Source of the DNA: an uncultured Oscillospiraceae bacterium
GTDB taxonomy: Bacteria > Bacillota > Clostridia > Oscillospirales > Oscillospiraceae
DNA length: 64,000 nt
Assembly (NCBI GenBank): GCA_934655875.1
Contig: CAKUHB010000002.1
Location: forward strand, 1 to 64,000
Reading direction: 5' to 3'
Part shown: positions 24,789-33,188 of the stretch, one piece after another
How the letters are laid out: each line of letters opens with the position of its first letter
How positions within the stretch are numbered: the first letter of the stretch is position 1
Notes under the pieces: model-generated
Told to the model about the DNA's origin: nothing
Databases searched by the model: none
Seen by the model: the letters and a program-made list of their open reading frames with translations, nothing else
Program-made: the position numbers and the translations under genes

Positions 24789-25703
24789 ATGCAAAACAAA
24801 CTTCATCGGAGCTTCCGGCAAGCGGCGGCGGCACTCTGCGCCGCCGCCTGTCTTCTTTTTCCGGTTCGGGCGGCGGAGATCCATGCGCCGCAGGTGCAGG
24901 CAAAGTCTGCCGCGCTGCTTGACGGCCGGACAGGGCAGGTGCTCTATGAGAAAAACGGCAGCCAGCGAGCCCTGATCGCCAGCACGACGAAGATTATGAC
25001 GGGGCTTCTTGTATGCGAGGAGCCGGAGCTTGACCGGGAGGTCACCGTCCCGGCTGCGGCTGCCGGGCTGGAGGGTTCCAGCATGTATCTGCGCTGCGGC
25101 GAGACGATCTCGCTGCGCGCGCTGCTGTACGGCATGATGCTGCATTCCGGCAACGACGCGGCGCTGACGCTGGCGATCAGCCTATGCGGCAGCGAGCAGG
25201 CGTTCGTGCGGCAGATGAACCGCCGCGCGGAGAAGCTGGGCCTGACCGGGACGCACTTTGCAAACCCGCACGGGCTTGACAGCGGGGAGAATTACGCGAC
25301 GGCGTTGGATCTGGCAAGGCTTGCACAGGCGGCGCTGCAAAATGAGCTGTTCCGCGAGGTGGTCTCGACCAAAACGATTACCTGCGCCGGACGGACGCTT
25401 ACCAATCACAATAAGCTGCTCTGGCGCTATGACGGCTGCATCGGCGTCAAGACCGGCTATACGAAGCACGCCGGGCGGATCCTTGTCAGCGCGGCGGAAC
25501 GGAACGGACAGCAGCTGATCGCTGTCACCATTGCGGATCCGGATGACTGGCGCGACCATGCGGCGCTGCTGGATTACGGATTTGCTGTGCTGGCGCTTCA
25601 GTCGCCGGTCTATCCGCAGATCAGGAGGGTAGTATGGAAGAACGGCTGCAAAAAATCCTTGCACGCTGCGCCGGCGTCTCCAGACGCGGCGCAGAAGCCA
25701 TGA
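24789..25703 (+). CDS. D-alanyl-D-alanine carboxypeptidase (S11)
   Basis: 304 residues from the ATG at 24789 (GGCAGGG 8 bases upstream). A signal peptide about 1-28 ends in a VRAAE cleavage region. Active-site motifs SxxK (STTK), SGN and KTG (KTGYT) are present. Removes the terminal D-Ala from peptidoglycan stem peptides. Shorter than PBP5-type enzymes because the C-terminal beta domain and amphipathic anchor are missing. Its last 70 bases overlap the start of rluB in another frame. Position after ytfJ suggests a sporulation DacB/DacF-like role (inference). Confidence 0.92.
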   Translation: MQNKLHRSFRQAAAALCAAACLLFPVRAAEIHAPQVQAKSAALLDGRTGQVLYEKNGSQRALIASTTKIMTGLLVCEEPELDREVTVPAAAAGLEGSSMYLRCGETISLRALLYGMMLHSGNDAALTLAISLCGSEQAFVRQMNRRAEKLGLTGTHFANPHGLDSGENYATALDLARLAQAALQNELFREVVSTKTITCAGRTLTNHNKLLWRYDGCIGVKTGYTKHAGRILVSAAERNGQQLIAVTIADPDDWRDHAALLDYGFAVLALQSPVYPQIRRVVWKNGCKKSLHAAPASPDAAQKP

Positions 25704-26356
25704 TCGAAGCGGGACGCGTCCGCGTGAACGGCAACACGGCCCGTCTCGGCGAGCAGGCGGACGCGGAGGAGGACGTCATCGAGCTTGACGGCGCGCGCTT
25801 GAAGACCCGGCAGGAGCCGGAACTGGTTTATCAGATGCTCTGCAAGCCGCGCGGCTTTGTGACGACCATGCACGACGAGAAGGGCCGCAGATCGGTCGCG
25901 GAGCTTGTCAAGGATCTGCCGGTGCGTGTCTATCCCGTCGGACGCCTGGACTGCAATTCCGAGGGGCTGCTGCTTCTGACCAACGACGGAGCGCTGGCCA
26001 ATGCGCTGATGCACCCAAAAAAGCAGGTGGACAAGGTCTATCTGGTCTGGGTCAGCGGCTACATAGAGGGGAAAGAGAAGACGCTTGATGAGCCGATCGA
26101 AATTGAAGGCCGGCTGACGACGCCGGCGCAGGTCAGCCGCCTGCACGCGGAGGGCGCGACGGCGCTGTTCCGCATTACGATCCATGAGGGACGCAACCGC
26201 CAGATCCGCCGCCTGTGCGAGCGCGCCGGGCTGACCGTCACGCGCTTGCGCCGCATCGCGGAGGGCCCTTTGCAGCTTGGAGATCTGAAGCCGGGACAGT
26301 CCCGCGCGCTCACGGAGCAGGAACTTGCAGCATTGCGCAGGGAAATTGAAAAGTAA
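25634..26356 (+). CDS. rluB: 23S rRNA pseudouridine synthase, RluB type
   Basis: 240 residues. An N-terminal S4 RNA-binding domain (LQKILARCAGVSRRGAEAMI) is followed by the RsuA/RluB catalytic domain with the catalytic aspartate in GRLDCNSEGLLLLTNDG. In spore-formers rluB lies next to scpB and dac genes as here. AGGAGGG lies 7 bases before the ATG. It overlaps the carboxypeptidase by 70 bases, so both cannot vary freely at the junction. Confidence 0.95.
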   Translation: MEERLQKILARCAGVSRRGAEAMIEAGRVRVNGNTARLGEQADAEEDVIELDGARLKTRQEPELVYQMLCKPRGFVTTMHDEKGRRSVAELVKDLPVRVYPVGRLDCNSEGLLLLTNDGALANALMHPKKQVDKVYLVWVSGYIEGKEKTLDEPIEIEGRLTTPAQVSRLHAEGATALFRITIHEGRNRQIRRLCERAGLTVTRLRRIAEGPLQLGDLKPGQSRALTEQELAALRREIEK

Positions 26357-26359
26357 CAC

Positions 26360-26388
26360 TTGACAAATCAGGGACTTTTGTGTATGAT
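26360..26388 (+). promoter_or_regulatory. tRNA-Ser promoter
   Basis: TTGACA (26360-26365), 17-bp spacer, TATGAT (26383-26388), 42 bases before the mature tRNA. Confidence 0.8.
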
Positions 26389-26429
26389 ATGAGGGCTGTC
26401 CGGGATGTGACACGGCCAGCCGATATCAT

Positions 26430-26521
26430 GGAGTGGTATCGAAGCGGTCATAACGAGCACGACTGGAAATCGTGTGACGGTCAAAAGCCGTCCGAGGGTT
26501 CGAATCCCTCCCACTCCGCCA
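26430..26521 (+). tRNA. tRNA-Ser(GGA)
   Basis: 92 bases including an encoded CCA. Acceptor GGAGTGG/CCACTCC, anticodon stem CACGA/TCGTG with anticodon GGA at 26465-26467, a long class II variable arm, and T-arm GAGGGTTCGAATCCCTC. Discriminator G. Followed directly by a perfect terminator. Confidence 0.98.
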
Positions 26522-26559
26522 AAAAGAAAAGACACGCTTTTGCGTGTCTTTTCTTTTTG
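26522..26559 (+). terminator. tRNA-Ser terminator
   Basis: Long stem AAAAAGAAAAGACACGC/GCGTGTCTTTTCTTTTT with loop TTTT, ending in a T-run. Symmetric, so it could act in both directions. Confidence 0.93.
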
Positions 26560-26925
26560 GCGGAGTACGATCTGCTTCGCAGACCGTGCCGCCTGCGGGC
26601 GGGAATGGAACGTGCAAGGAACCCCTGATGGATTCCTTGCACACATTCTTCCTTTCCAAAAACGTCAGCTCTTACCCGCTCTGTCGCTCTTCCTCTCAAA
26701 ACTGCAATTTCGTTTTTCTGCTTTGGCAGCTGCTCCAGGATATTTACATAATAAAAAGCACAGAAAACATATGTTTTCTGTGCTTTTTCCATATCATTTG
26801 ATAAAAGTCAGAGAAAACGCCAAATAGAAATTGACGAATATCCGATTTGCCCGTTTCGGCTTTTGCCGGGGCGGGATTTTCATTTCTGTGCAAAAACGAT
26901 GCGCGTTTCCTGCGTAAAAAGGGGG
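26560..26925. other. intergenic stretch with hairpins, no gene seen
   Basis: No reading frame here has a ribosome binding site or family resemblance; several frames overlapping the tRNA and hairpins look coding only by chance. It holds a hairpin GTGCAAGGAA/TTCCTTGCAC (26610-26641) and a perfect 36-base palindrome (26753-26788). Confidence 0.6.
26753..26788. repeat. perfect 36-base palindrome
   Basis: Loopless palindrome: AAAAAGCACAGAAAACAT followed by its exact reverse complement. A- and T-runs at both ends make it a candidate bidirectional terminator, but no gene ends on either side of it. Confidence 0.85.
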
Positions 26926-26957
26926 TATAATATGCGTATTGCGCCGAATGGCGCAAT
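26926..26957 (+). promoter_or_regulatory. -10 box and operator-like hairpin of the recombinase gene
   Basis: Consensus TATAAT at 26926-26931 with no good -35 box. A perfect inverted repeat ATTGCGCC-GAAT-GGCGCAAT (26938-26957) overlaps the predicted start and lies just before AGGAGAGGTG. It could be a repressor site or an mRNA hairpin. Confidence 0.6.
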
Positions 26958-26976
26958 GACAGGAGAGGTGATATTT

Positions 26977-27825
26977 ATGAAAACGATCCATTTAAGTGCA
27001 CAGCTGCTGAGCCGGTATGCGCAGCAGCTGCGGACGGAGGAGAAGAGCGGAGTCACGATCGAGAAGTATCTCCGGGATGTCCGGCAATTCGGCTGCTGGC
27101 TGAACCGGCAGGAGATCACAAAGGAGCGTGTCATCGACTACAAGCAGAAGCTGCTGCAAAGCGGCTATGCGCTCCGATCCGTCAATTCCATGCTGGCGTC
27201 CGTCAATCATTTCCTGCGGTTCTGTGATCTGCCGGACTGCCGCGTCAGGCTTTGCAGACTACAGCGCGAGATCTACCAGCCTGCTGAGCGTGAGCTGACA
27301 AAGGCAGAGTATCTGCGGCTTCTAAAGGCAGCCAAGAATGACCGCCGTCTCTGGCTGCTGCTGCAAACGATCTGCGCGACGGGGATCCGCGTGTCGGAGC
27401 TGCGGTATTTTACCGTGCGCGCCGTCTATGCGGGGGAGGTGACCGTCACCTGTAAAAACAAGAGCCGGAAAATCCTGATCCCAAGCAAGCTGCGGAAAAT
27501 GCTGCTGAGATTTGCGCGTGAGAGACAGCTCGATGACGTCATCTTCTGCACACGCACCGGAAAGCCGATGAACCGCAGCAATATATGGGCGTCCATGAAG
27601 CGGCTCTGCGCGCGGGCAAACGTAAATCCGGGCAAGGTATTTCCGCACAATCTGCGAAAACTCTTTGCCCGGACGTTTTACACGCTGGAAAAAGATATTG
27701 CGAAGCTGGCCGATATCCTTGGCCACAGCAGCATCAACACCACACGGATCTATCTCGTGACCACCGGCGTGGAACACAGGCGGCAAATTGAGCAGCTCAA
27801 TCTGCTGGACGCGGCAATGACATAA
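26977..27825 (+). CDS. tyrosine recombinase (candidate DNA invertase)
   Basis: 282 residues from the ATG at 26977 (AGGAGAGGTG upstream). An N-terminal SAM-like core-binding domain (about 1-105) and a C-terminal catalytic domain carry R138 (ATGIRVSELR), H224-x2-R227 (HNLRK), H250 (LGHSS) and the nucleophile Y259 (RIYLV), so all catalytic residues are present. The family cuts and rejoins DNA through a 3'-phosphotyrosine. Its stop codon TAA forms the first three bases of a perfect 23-bp inverted repeat whose partner lies at 28083-28105. No excisionase, phage or conjugation genes are near, which argues for a local inversion enzyme rather than an element integrase or XerC/D. Confidence 0.88.
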   Translation: MKTIHLSAQLLSRYAQQLRTEEKSGVTIEKYLRDVRQFGCWLNRQEITKERVIDYKQKLLQSGYALRSVNSMLASVNHFLRFCDLPDCRVRLCRLQREIYQPAERELTKAEYLRLLKAAKNDRRLWLLLQTICATGIRVSELRYFTVRAVYAGEVTVTCKNKSRKILIPSKLRKMLLRFARERQLDDVIFCTRTGKPMNRSNIWASMKRLCARANVNPGKVFPHNLRKLFARTFYTLEKDIAKLADILGHSSINTTRIYLVTTGVEHRRQIEQLNLLDAAMT

Positions 27826-27845
27826 TTTTTCTTATGTCGTGAAGC
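27823..27845 (+). repeat. left inverted repeat of the invertible segment
   Basis: Exact 23-bp match, inverted, to 28083-28105. Begins TAATTTTTCTTATG and ends GTGAAGC. Its first three bases are the recombinase stop codon. Confidence 0.95.
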
Positions 27846-27880
27846 GCTGCTTCAACATTTTCTATAGACAGTAAAACGTT

Positions 27881-27910
27881 AACATATTTCTGTCTATTTT
27901 TCAAGGTCAA
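27881..27910 (-). promoter_or_regulatory. promoter inside the invertible segment
   Basis: Minus-strand TTGACC (27905-27910), 18-bp spacer, TATGTT (27881-27886). In this orientation it reads toward the end of the recombinase gene, that is antisense to it. Confidence 0.6.
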
Positions 27911-27977
27911 AACATAATTTTCGGAAACTGTTTTCCAGAAACTGAGGTTACATAACAAGAATAGGCATGCCGAAAAA

Positions 27978-28003
27978 GCCAATGAATGTAAGTTTTCATT
28001 GGC
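27978..28003 (-). terminator. terminator hairpin inside the invertible segment
   Basis: Stem GCCAATGAA/TTCATTGGC followed on the minus strand by TTTTT. It lies upstream of the internal promoter and would shield it from transcription from outside. Confidence 0.65.
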
Positions 28004-28082
28004 CTGTGATTTTGCATGCATCGCAGTGCATCCAGATAAAGGAATGCGCTGCTTTTTTCTATATTGTGGATTTCAGAGCGGT

Positions 28083-28105
28083 GCTTCACGACATAAGAAA
28101 AATTA
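28083..28105 (-). repeat. right inverted repeat of the invertible segment
   Basis: Reverse complement of 27823-27845, 23 of 23 bases. The one base outside the repeat differs (A versus G) before matching again for two bases. Confidence 0.95.
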
Positions 28106-28200
28106 CGTACCAGCAAAAGCGGGGAAAGGCAGATCACGGCTGCATGGATGTGGACACACGTGGGATGGAGCAAAGAAAATATGGGAGCGCCGGCAGACAT

Positions 28201-29511
28201 ATGGGGCAGAGCCTGTATGATTTTTGCCGCCGATACCAGAAGCAGCAGCTTCTGGACGAATGGGATCCTGCGCGCAATCTGCCGCTGACGCCGCAGACGG
28301 TCTCCTACGGAAGTCATGCCCGTGTATGGTGGCGCTGCAAAAACAGGCATTCCTGGACGGCTGCGGTCTATGCCAGAAGCGCAGGCGCCGGCTGCCCGTA
28401 TTGTGCGGGACGAAAGGTGATGGCCGGTTACAACGATCTTGCATCGATGTATCCGACGCTTGCCCGGCAGTGGGATCAGGAGAAGAACCTGCCGCTTGTC
28501 CCGGTCGATGTCAGCGCCGGAAGCCAGAGACCAGTCTGGTGGCGGTGCGAAAAGGGGCACAGCTGGCGCGCGGCTGTCCGGTCGCGCGTGGCAGGCTGCG
28601 GCTGCCCGGTCTGCGCGAGAAGACGGCTTGCGCCGGGAGAAAACGATCTTGCTTCTACATACCCGGCGCTTGCAAAGCAGTGGGACGCGGAGAAAAACGG
28701 CGCGCTCACGCCGCGGGACGTGATGCCCGGCACAGAGAAAAAGGTCTGGTGGCGCTGCCAAAACGGCCATAGCTGGCGCGCGTCCGTCTCCACCAGAACA
28801 TACGCAGGAAGCGGCTGCCCCTATTGCATGGGGAAGCTTGTGCTGCCCGGCTTCAACGATCTGGCGTCGCAGAGACCGGAGCTTGCCGCACAATGGGACG
28901 CGGAGAAAAACGGCGCGCTCACGCCGGAACAGGTCACGCCGACCAGCAACCGCAAGGCATGGTGGCGCTGCGAACGAGGACACAGCTTTCAGGCGGTCAT
29001 CGCTTCGAGAACCAACGGGAGCGGCTGTCCCTATTGCACCGGGAAAAAGGTGCTGGCCGGGTTCAATGATCTTGCGTCGCTGGAGCCGAAGATCTCCGCC
29101 GAATGGCACCCGACGCTCAATGGCGCGCTCACACCGCAGATGGTCACGACGGGAAGCCGGAAGAAGGTCTGGTGGGAGTGCGCCTATGGGCATGTCTGGA
29201 AGGCGGCCATTTACCCGCGAACCGGCAGGCAGAAATGCGGCTGCCCGGTCTGCGCGGGAAAGGTGCATGTAGCACATGGGGCGGTATTTTTGGGAGCAGA
29301 GACTGAAAACAGGGACATGGAGACGGTGGAAATGCAGAAGCAAAACGACCGGCCTGCGGCCGGGGAGACGAGCCCATATGAACGCTGCGTGCTCTGCGGC
29401 GCTGAGACCGATATTCGCAGAGATACGCCGGTCAGCCTGCGCAGCGGCTATATCGAGGGCGGCGGCCAGCTCTGCCGGAGCTGCTGGCAGCGGCTTTACG
29501 GAGAAAAATAA
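28201..29511 (+). CDS. zinc-ribbon repeat protein (DUF4379-like)
   Basis: 436 residues from the ATG at 28201 (MGQSLYDFC). In-frame ATGs at 28144 and 28165 are alternatives; none has an ideal binding site, though GGGAG lies 13 bases upstream of 28201. Five repeats of about 67 residues each carry WWRC...GHSW...CPYC: one Cys, one His and a C-x2-C that would bind zinc. A final shorter C-x2-C pair (CVLCG, CRSC) closes the protein. These probable treble-clef repeats are thought to bind nucleic acid, but no activity is known. It lies just downstream of the invertible segment and 61 bases before the SLH-protein gene, so both may be phase-variable. Confidence 0.85.
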   Translation: MGQSLYDFCRRYQKQQLLDEWDPARNLPLTPQTVSYGSHARVWWRCKNRHSWTAAVYARSAGAGCPYCAGRKVMAGYNDLASMYPTLARQWDQEKNLPLVPVDVSAGSQRPVWWRCEKGHSWRAAVRSRVAGCGCPVCARRRLAPGENDLASTYPALAKQWDAEKNGALTPRDVMPGTEKKVWWRCQNGHSWRASVSTRTYAGSGCPYCMGKLVLPGFNDLASQRPELAAQWDAEKNGALTPEQVTPTSNRKAWWRCERGHSFQAVIASRTNGSGCPYCTGKKVLAGFNDLASLEPKISAEWHPTLNGALTPQMVTTGSRKKVWWECAYGHVWKAAIYPRTGRQKCGCPVCAGKVHVAHGAVFLGAETENRDMETVEMQKQNDRPAAGETSPYERCVLCGAETDIRRDTPVSLRSGYIEGGGQLCRSCWQRLYGEK

Positions 29512-29572
29512 AACACTGCCTGCTGCACGGCGGGCTTTATATAGATACTTTCTTAATTTGGAGGAATAAATG

Positions 29573-32500
29573 ATGAAAAAACGCATCATAGCGGCGCTGC
29601 TCACACTGGTCATGCTGATCGGCCTGCTGCCGGTATCGGCTCTTGCGGCCAGTATGAGCTGGAACTGGACGGTCACGATTATTGGTGACAACTACTACAG
29701 ATCTGATGGAAGCATGTCCAGCACCAATAAGTACACGACATATAAGAGCTTGGATAACAGCAAGGACAATGAGATCGGATACAAGTTCGAGTGGAATGCA
29801 AGTGCTGGCGGCAGCACCTACAATGGCGGCTGGCAGCTTTGCATCACGGTGAATGGCAGCGTCGTGGACAGAACGACTGCTTACATCTACAGCAGAGATA
29901 TGAGCACCGCCAGCGGTTCGTGGACGGCTCCCGGTTCCTCTCATACCGGTACTTCGAGTCATTCGTTTACATTTTTTATGAGCAGCTTCCCCAAGGCGGA
30001 TTATCGCTACGACAATGAGTTCGAGCTGAACTATGACGCCAACGGCGGTGAAAACGCGCCGGAAAAGCAAACGGCGACGGCAAAGGACAATAGCTACACC
30101 TTTACGATCTCGGAGAAGGTACCGAGCAGGGAGGGCTATACCTTCCTTGGCTGGGCCGACTCGGCAGATGCATCGGCTGCTTCTTATCAGCCAAACGGCA
30201 AGATCACCGTTTCCGGCAAGAAAACCATTTATGCAGTCTGGGAAGCAAATACGCCGGATCCCGGCCCCGGGCCCGTCGATCCCCCGCAGCCCGGCAAAGA
30301 GGACTTCGACACCTCCGGTCTGGTCACTGTCGACTGCACCACGAATGAAGCACATCCAGATGTGACCTATGCGCTGATCGAGGAGTCCTTTGAGATCGGC
30401 ACGAAGGCCGAAGAAGACGGCGTTTACACCTGCCCGGTCACGGTCACTGCGGACAAATATGTTGCAAAATACGCCGGTACATATGGCGCGCACACGCTCT
30501 CCGGCGACAGAACGAAGACGTTCAACCTGATCTGGGACGCGGAGAACGAGCAGTGGAAGCCCGAAAGCGGCGTGACGTTCTACGTTGAATGCGAGAAGGA
30601 AGAAGAGAAGCAGGTCGTCAACGTTGTGATCTACCGCAACGGCGATTTCAGCAAGGCCTATAAGACCGTTGCACTCGACTCGCAGCCCAAGGGCACGGTC
30701 ATTGACCTGACCAAGCTCAATATCGCTGACTACTACACCGCAAATTACACCGGCAAATATGAGTTCCACGGCTGGTTCAACGACGGCGCATGGAACGAAT
30801 ATCAAAACGATCCCTCCCGTGCAGGAGAAGCATCCGTCACGGTCAACGGCTGGACAAACATTATCTGCATGGTCTATGACTATGAGAATGTTGTCTATTT
30901 CAAAACGGAGGAAGATCTGAACGCTTATCAGGCCGACCACTCTGTGGCCGATGGCCTGCTCTTCACAACTACGGCACTCCACGGTGCGGCGCTGCCCACT
31001 GCAGACGCGCCTGCCGCGGTTCGTGACGGCTATACGTTCAAATTCTGGAGCCGTGAAGGCCAGACTACGGACGTTACCGGCCAGACCGTCGGCGGCTGGA
31101 CGAATCTGTATGCCAACTGGGACATTACCCCGCATACCATCTGCGCCTATACAAGACTGAACAGCACGTTCGCCTCCCTGACGCCGGATGATCTTAAGGA
31201 CACCATCACGCTGAAGGAAGAAACCCTGAAGAATCTTGGCCTTGGCGGCTATAACGCGAACGGCTTCGTCTCCATCGGCACGTTCAGCTTCGACGAGATG
31301 CCGCTTACAAAGGCACTGTACGGCGCAGCCTGGGATGATGCGGAATTTGACGCGGCTGCTGCCGAGCTGGAAAAGAGCATCGCGCTCGAGACCGGCGTTG
31401 ACGCAGATACGGCCAAGCTGATCGTCTGGACGGCGCTCTATAAGGCCGGTGAGGACAGCGGCATGGAAGCCGGCTATCCCACGGCTGACGAGAACGGCTA
31501 TCAGATGACGGGCAACCTGAACCTCGCAACGGTGATGTTCCAGCCCAACGGCGAAAATGTCACGGGCATGCCCGCTGTTAACTACACCTACGACGATATT
31601 TTTGAGATCCACGACTTCTATCTCCCCGGCCAGAGCATCGAAATGCCCGCAGACCCGACCCGCGACGACTATACGTTCAAGGGCTGGAGCGTGAAGGTCA
31701 TTCCGGGCGAGACGGATGTTTATGCCGGTGACGGTGACACAGCGCTGCTGAAGGAAGGCGACACCTATGAGATCACCGCGGGCGGCGTGATCTTCACCGC
31801 CCAGTGGGAAGCCAATACCTATGAATACACGGTTCGCCACATGAAGCAGCTGCCCGATGGCACGTATGACGAGGAGAACGCCGAGATCGAAAGCCTGAGC
31901 GGCAAGTTTGGCACGATCGCAGCCGTGAACGCGAAGGACTACGGCTTGCACTATCCGGTCAATGACGCTGCGCAGAAGCAGAATATCGAGATCGTCAAGG
32001 GGCTTGTGATCGACGTTCATTATGATCTTGATTCGCATACGCTGACCTTCGATCCCAACGGCGGCTCTGACGTCACGCCCAATACGGTCACGGTCCGTCA
32101 CGGCGCGCAGGTCGTCGACGGCCCGCTGCTCCCGCCGACCAGAGACGGCTTCAATTTCACCGGCTGGTACGACGATAAGGACGGCAAGAACCCGCATGAC
32201 TTTACGCAGGGCCTGACCGAGGACAAGACGGTCTATGCCGGCTGGGTGAAGGCTTCTCCTGTTGTCATTACCTATCGGCTGACGATCGACTACATCTACG
32301 CCGGCGGCAAGCAGGCAGCAGAAAGCAAGGTGCTCGATCTCGTCCCGGGCGAGAGCTATCTTGTAAACAGCCCGCGCATTCCCGGCTTCGCAGCGGATAG
32401 GACCGTTGTGAAGGGCATTATGCCGGAGCATGACGTGACGGAAACCGTCGTTTACAGGCTCGCCTACATCCCCGGCAGCGTGACGACTACAGAGCCCGCG

Positions 32501-33148
32501 CTGAAGCTCAACACCGGCGACCATTTCGCGTATATCAACGGCTATCCCGACGGCACCGTGAAGCCCAACGGCAACATCACCCGTGCGGAAGTCGCGGCCA
32601 TCCTGTACCGCATTATGGACAAGTCCTGCGTGGAGAAGTATGCGGCGCGCAACAGCTCCTATAAGGATGTTGCAAGCAGCGACTGGTTCGGCACCTATGT
32701 TGCAACGCTTGAAAACGCAGGCGTGATCGTGGATACCAAGGCGGGCGGCTATTTCCGTCCGAACGAAGCGATCACACGTGCAGAGCTTGCATCGATGCTC
32801 GCGCAGTTCGTGGAGAACAAGAAAGCTGCAAATTACTTTACCGACGTTCCTTCGTATCACTGGGCGGCAAATGCGATCGCTGTCTGCACGAAGACGGGCT
32901 GGATCAACGGCTATCCGGACGGCACCTTCCGTCCTGACCAGACGATCACGCGCGCCGAAATGATGGCGATGGTCAACCGCGCGCTGGAGCGCACGCCGCA
33001 GTCGGCAAGCGACCTTCTGCCCGGCATGAAGACCTGGAGCGATAACGCAAACGTCGGCGCATGGTACTATCTCGACGTGCAGGAAGCCACCAACAGCCAC
33101 ACCTACACCAGAAGCGGCGCCCACGAGAGGTGGAAAAAGCTTCTCTGA
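29573..33148 (+). CDS. SLH-domain surface protein with InlB-type repeats
   Basis: 1191 residues; GGAGG lies 8 bases before the ATG at 29573 (29570 is also possible). A signal peptide (about 1-25, ending SALAA) is followed by an extracellular region, a Listeria/Bacteroides InlB-type repeat (NYDANGGENAPEKQ...FLGW, about 155-220), a Pro-Gly linker (PDPGPGPVDPPQPG), further beta-rich repeats with GW turns, a second InlB repeat (FDPNGGSDVTPNTV...FTGWYDD), a MucBP-like part, and three SLH motifs at the C-terminus (INGYPDGTVKPNGNITRAE; YFRPNEAITRAE; INGYPDGTFRPDQTITRAE). SLH domains hold proteins on the pyruvylated secondary wall polymer. Adhesion is a guess. It follows the zinc-ribbon gene and ends at the hairpin 33189-33220. 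Confidence 0.92.
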   Translation: MKKRIIAALLTLVMLIGLLPVSALAASMSWNWTVTIIGDNYYRSDGSMSSTNKYTTYKSLDNSKDNEIGYKFEWNASAGGSTYNGGWQLCITVNGSVVDRTTAYIYSRDMSTASGSWTAPGSSHTGTSSHSFTFFMSSFPKADYRYDNEFELNYDANGGENAPEKQTATAKDNSYTFTISEKVPSREGYTFLGWADSADASAASYQPNGKITVSGKKTIYAVWEANTPDPGPGPVDPPQPGKEDFDTSGLVTVDCTTNEAHPDVTYALIEESFEIGTKAEEDGVYTCPVTVTADKYVAKYAGTYGAHTLSGDRTKTFNLIWDAENEQWKPESGVTFYVECEKEEEKQVVNVVIYRNGDFSKAYKTVALDSQPKGTVIDLTKLNIADYYTANYTGKYEFHGWFNDGAWNEYQNDPSRAGEASVTVNGWTNIICMVYDYENVVYFKTEEDLNAYQADHSVADGLLFTTTALHGAALPTADAPAAVRDGYTFKFWSREGQTTDVTGQTVGGWTNLYANWDITPHTICAYTRLNSTFASLTPDDLKDTITLKEETLKNLGLGGYNANGFVSIGTFSFDEMPLTKALYGAAWDDAEFDAAAAELEKSIALETGVDADTAKLIVWTALYKAGEDSGMEAGYPTADENGYQMTGNLNLATVMFQPNGENVTGMPAVNYTYDDIFEIHDFYLPGQSIEMPADPTRDDYTFKGWSVKVIPGETDVYAGDGDTALLKEGDTYEITAGGVIFTAQWEANTYEYTVRHMKQLPDGTYDEENAEIESLSGKFGTIAAVNAKDYGLHYPVNDAAQKQNIEIVKGLVIDVHYDLDSHTLTFDPNGGSDVTPNTVTVRHGAQVVDGPLLPPTRDGFNFTGWYDDKDGKNPHDFTQGLTEDKTVYAGWVKASPVVITYRLTIDYIYAGGKQAAESKVLDLVPGESYLVNSPRIPGFAADRTVVKGIMPEHDVTETVVYRLAYIPGSVTTTEPALKLNTGDHFAYINGYPDGTVKPNGNITRAEVAAILYRIMDKSCVEKYAARNSSYKDVASSDWFGTYVATLENAGVIVDTKAGGYFRPNEAITRAELASMLAQFVENKKAANYFTDVPSYHWAANAIAVCTKTGWINGYPDGTFRPDQTITRAEMMAMVNRALERTPQSASDLLPGMKTWSDNANVGAWYYLDVQEATNSHTYTRSGAHERWKKLL

Positions 33149-33188
33149 TCCCCATACAGGCCGGACGGCCTGAAAGCAGCAAGACCCG

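Larger units (their letters stand above)
27846..28082. other. invertible segment (237 bp) carrying promoter and terminator
   Basis: AT-rich DNA between the two 23-bp repeats. It contains a promoter pointing left (27881-27910) and a hairpin terminator acting leftward (27978-28003). No convincing promoter points right, toward the zinc-ribbon gene. Inversion would move the promoter to about 28018-28047 pointing right. One frame is open across the segment but has no start signal and is taken as chance. Confidence 0.75.

Noticed and set aside
26368..26659. Short frames over tRNA-Ser on both strands that look like small proteins (for example a GGVGGIRTLGR-type peptide)
   Set aside because: These are translations of the tRNA and its terminator, a common source of false genes.
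26977..27825. Reading the recombinase as the integrase of a prophage or ICE inserted at tRNA-Ser
   Set aside because: The tRNA is complete with its terminator, no direct repeat of its 3' end was seen nearby, and no phage, excisionase or conjugation genes are present.
27967..28200. Upstream extension of the zinc-ribbon frame through the right repeat into the invertible segment
   Set aside because: No ribosome binding site and no resemblance to zinc-ribbon relatives; the conserved protein begins near MGQSLYDFC. Switching of an N-terminus by inversion therefore seems less likely than switching of a promoter.
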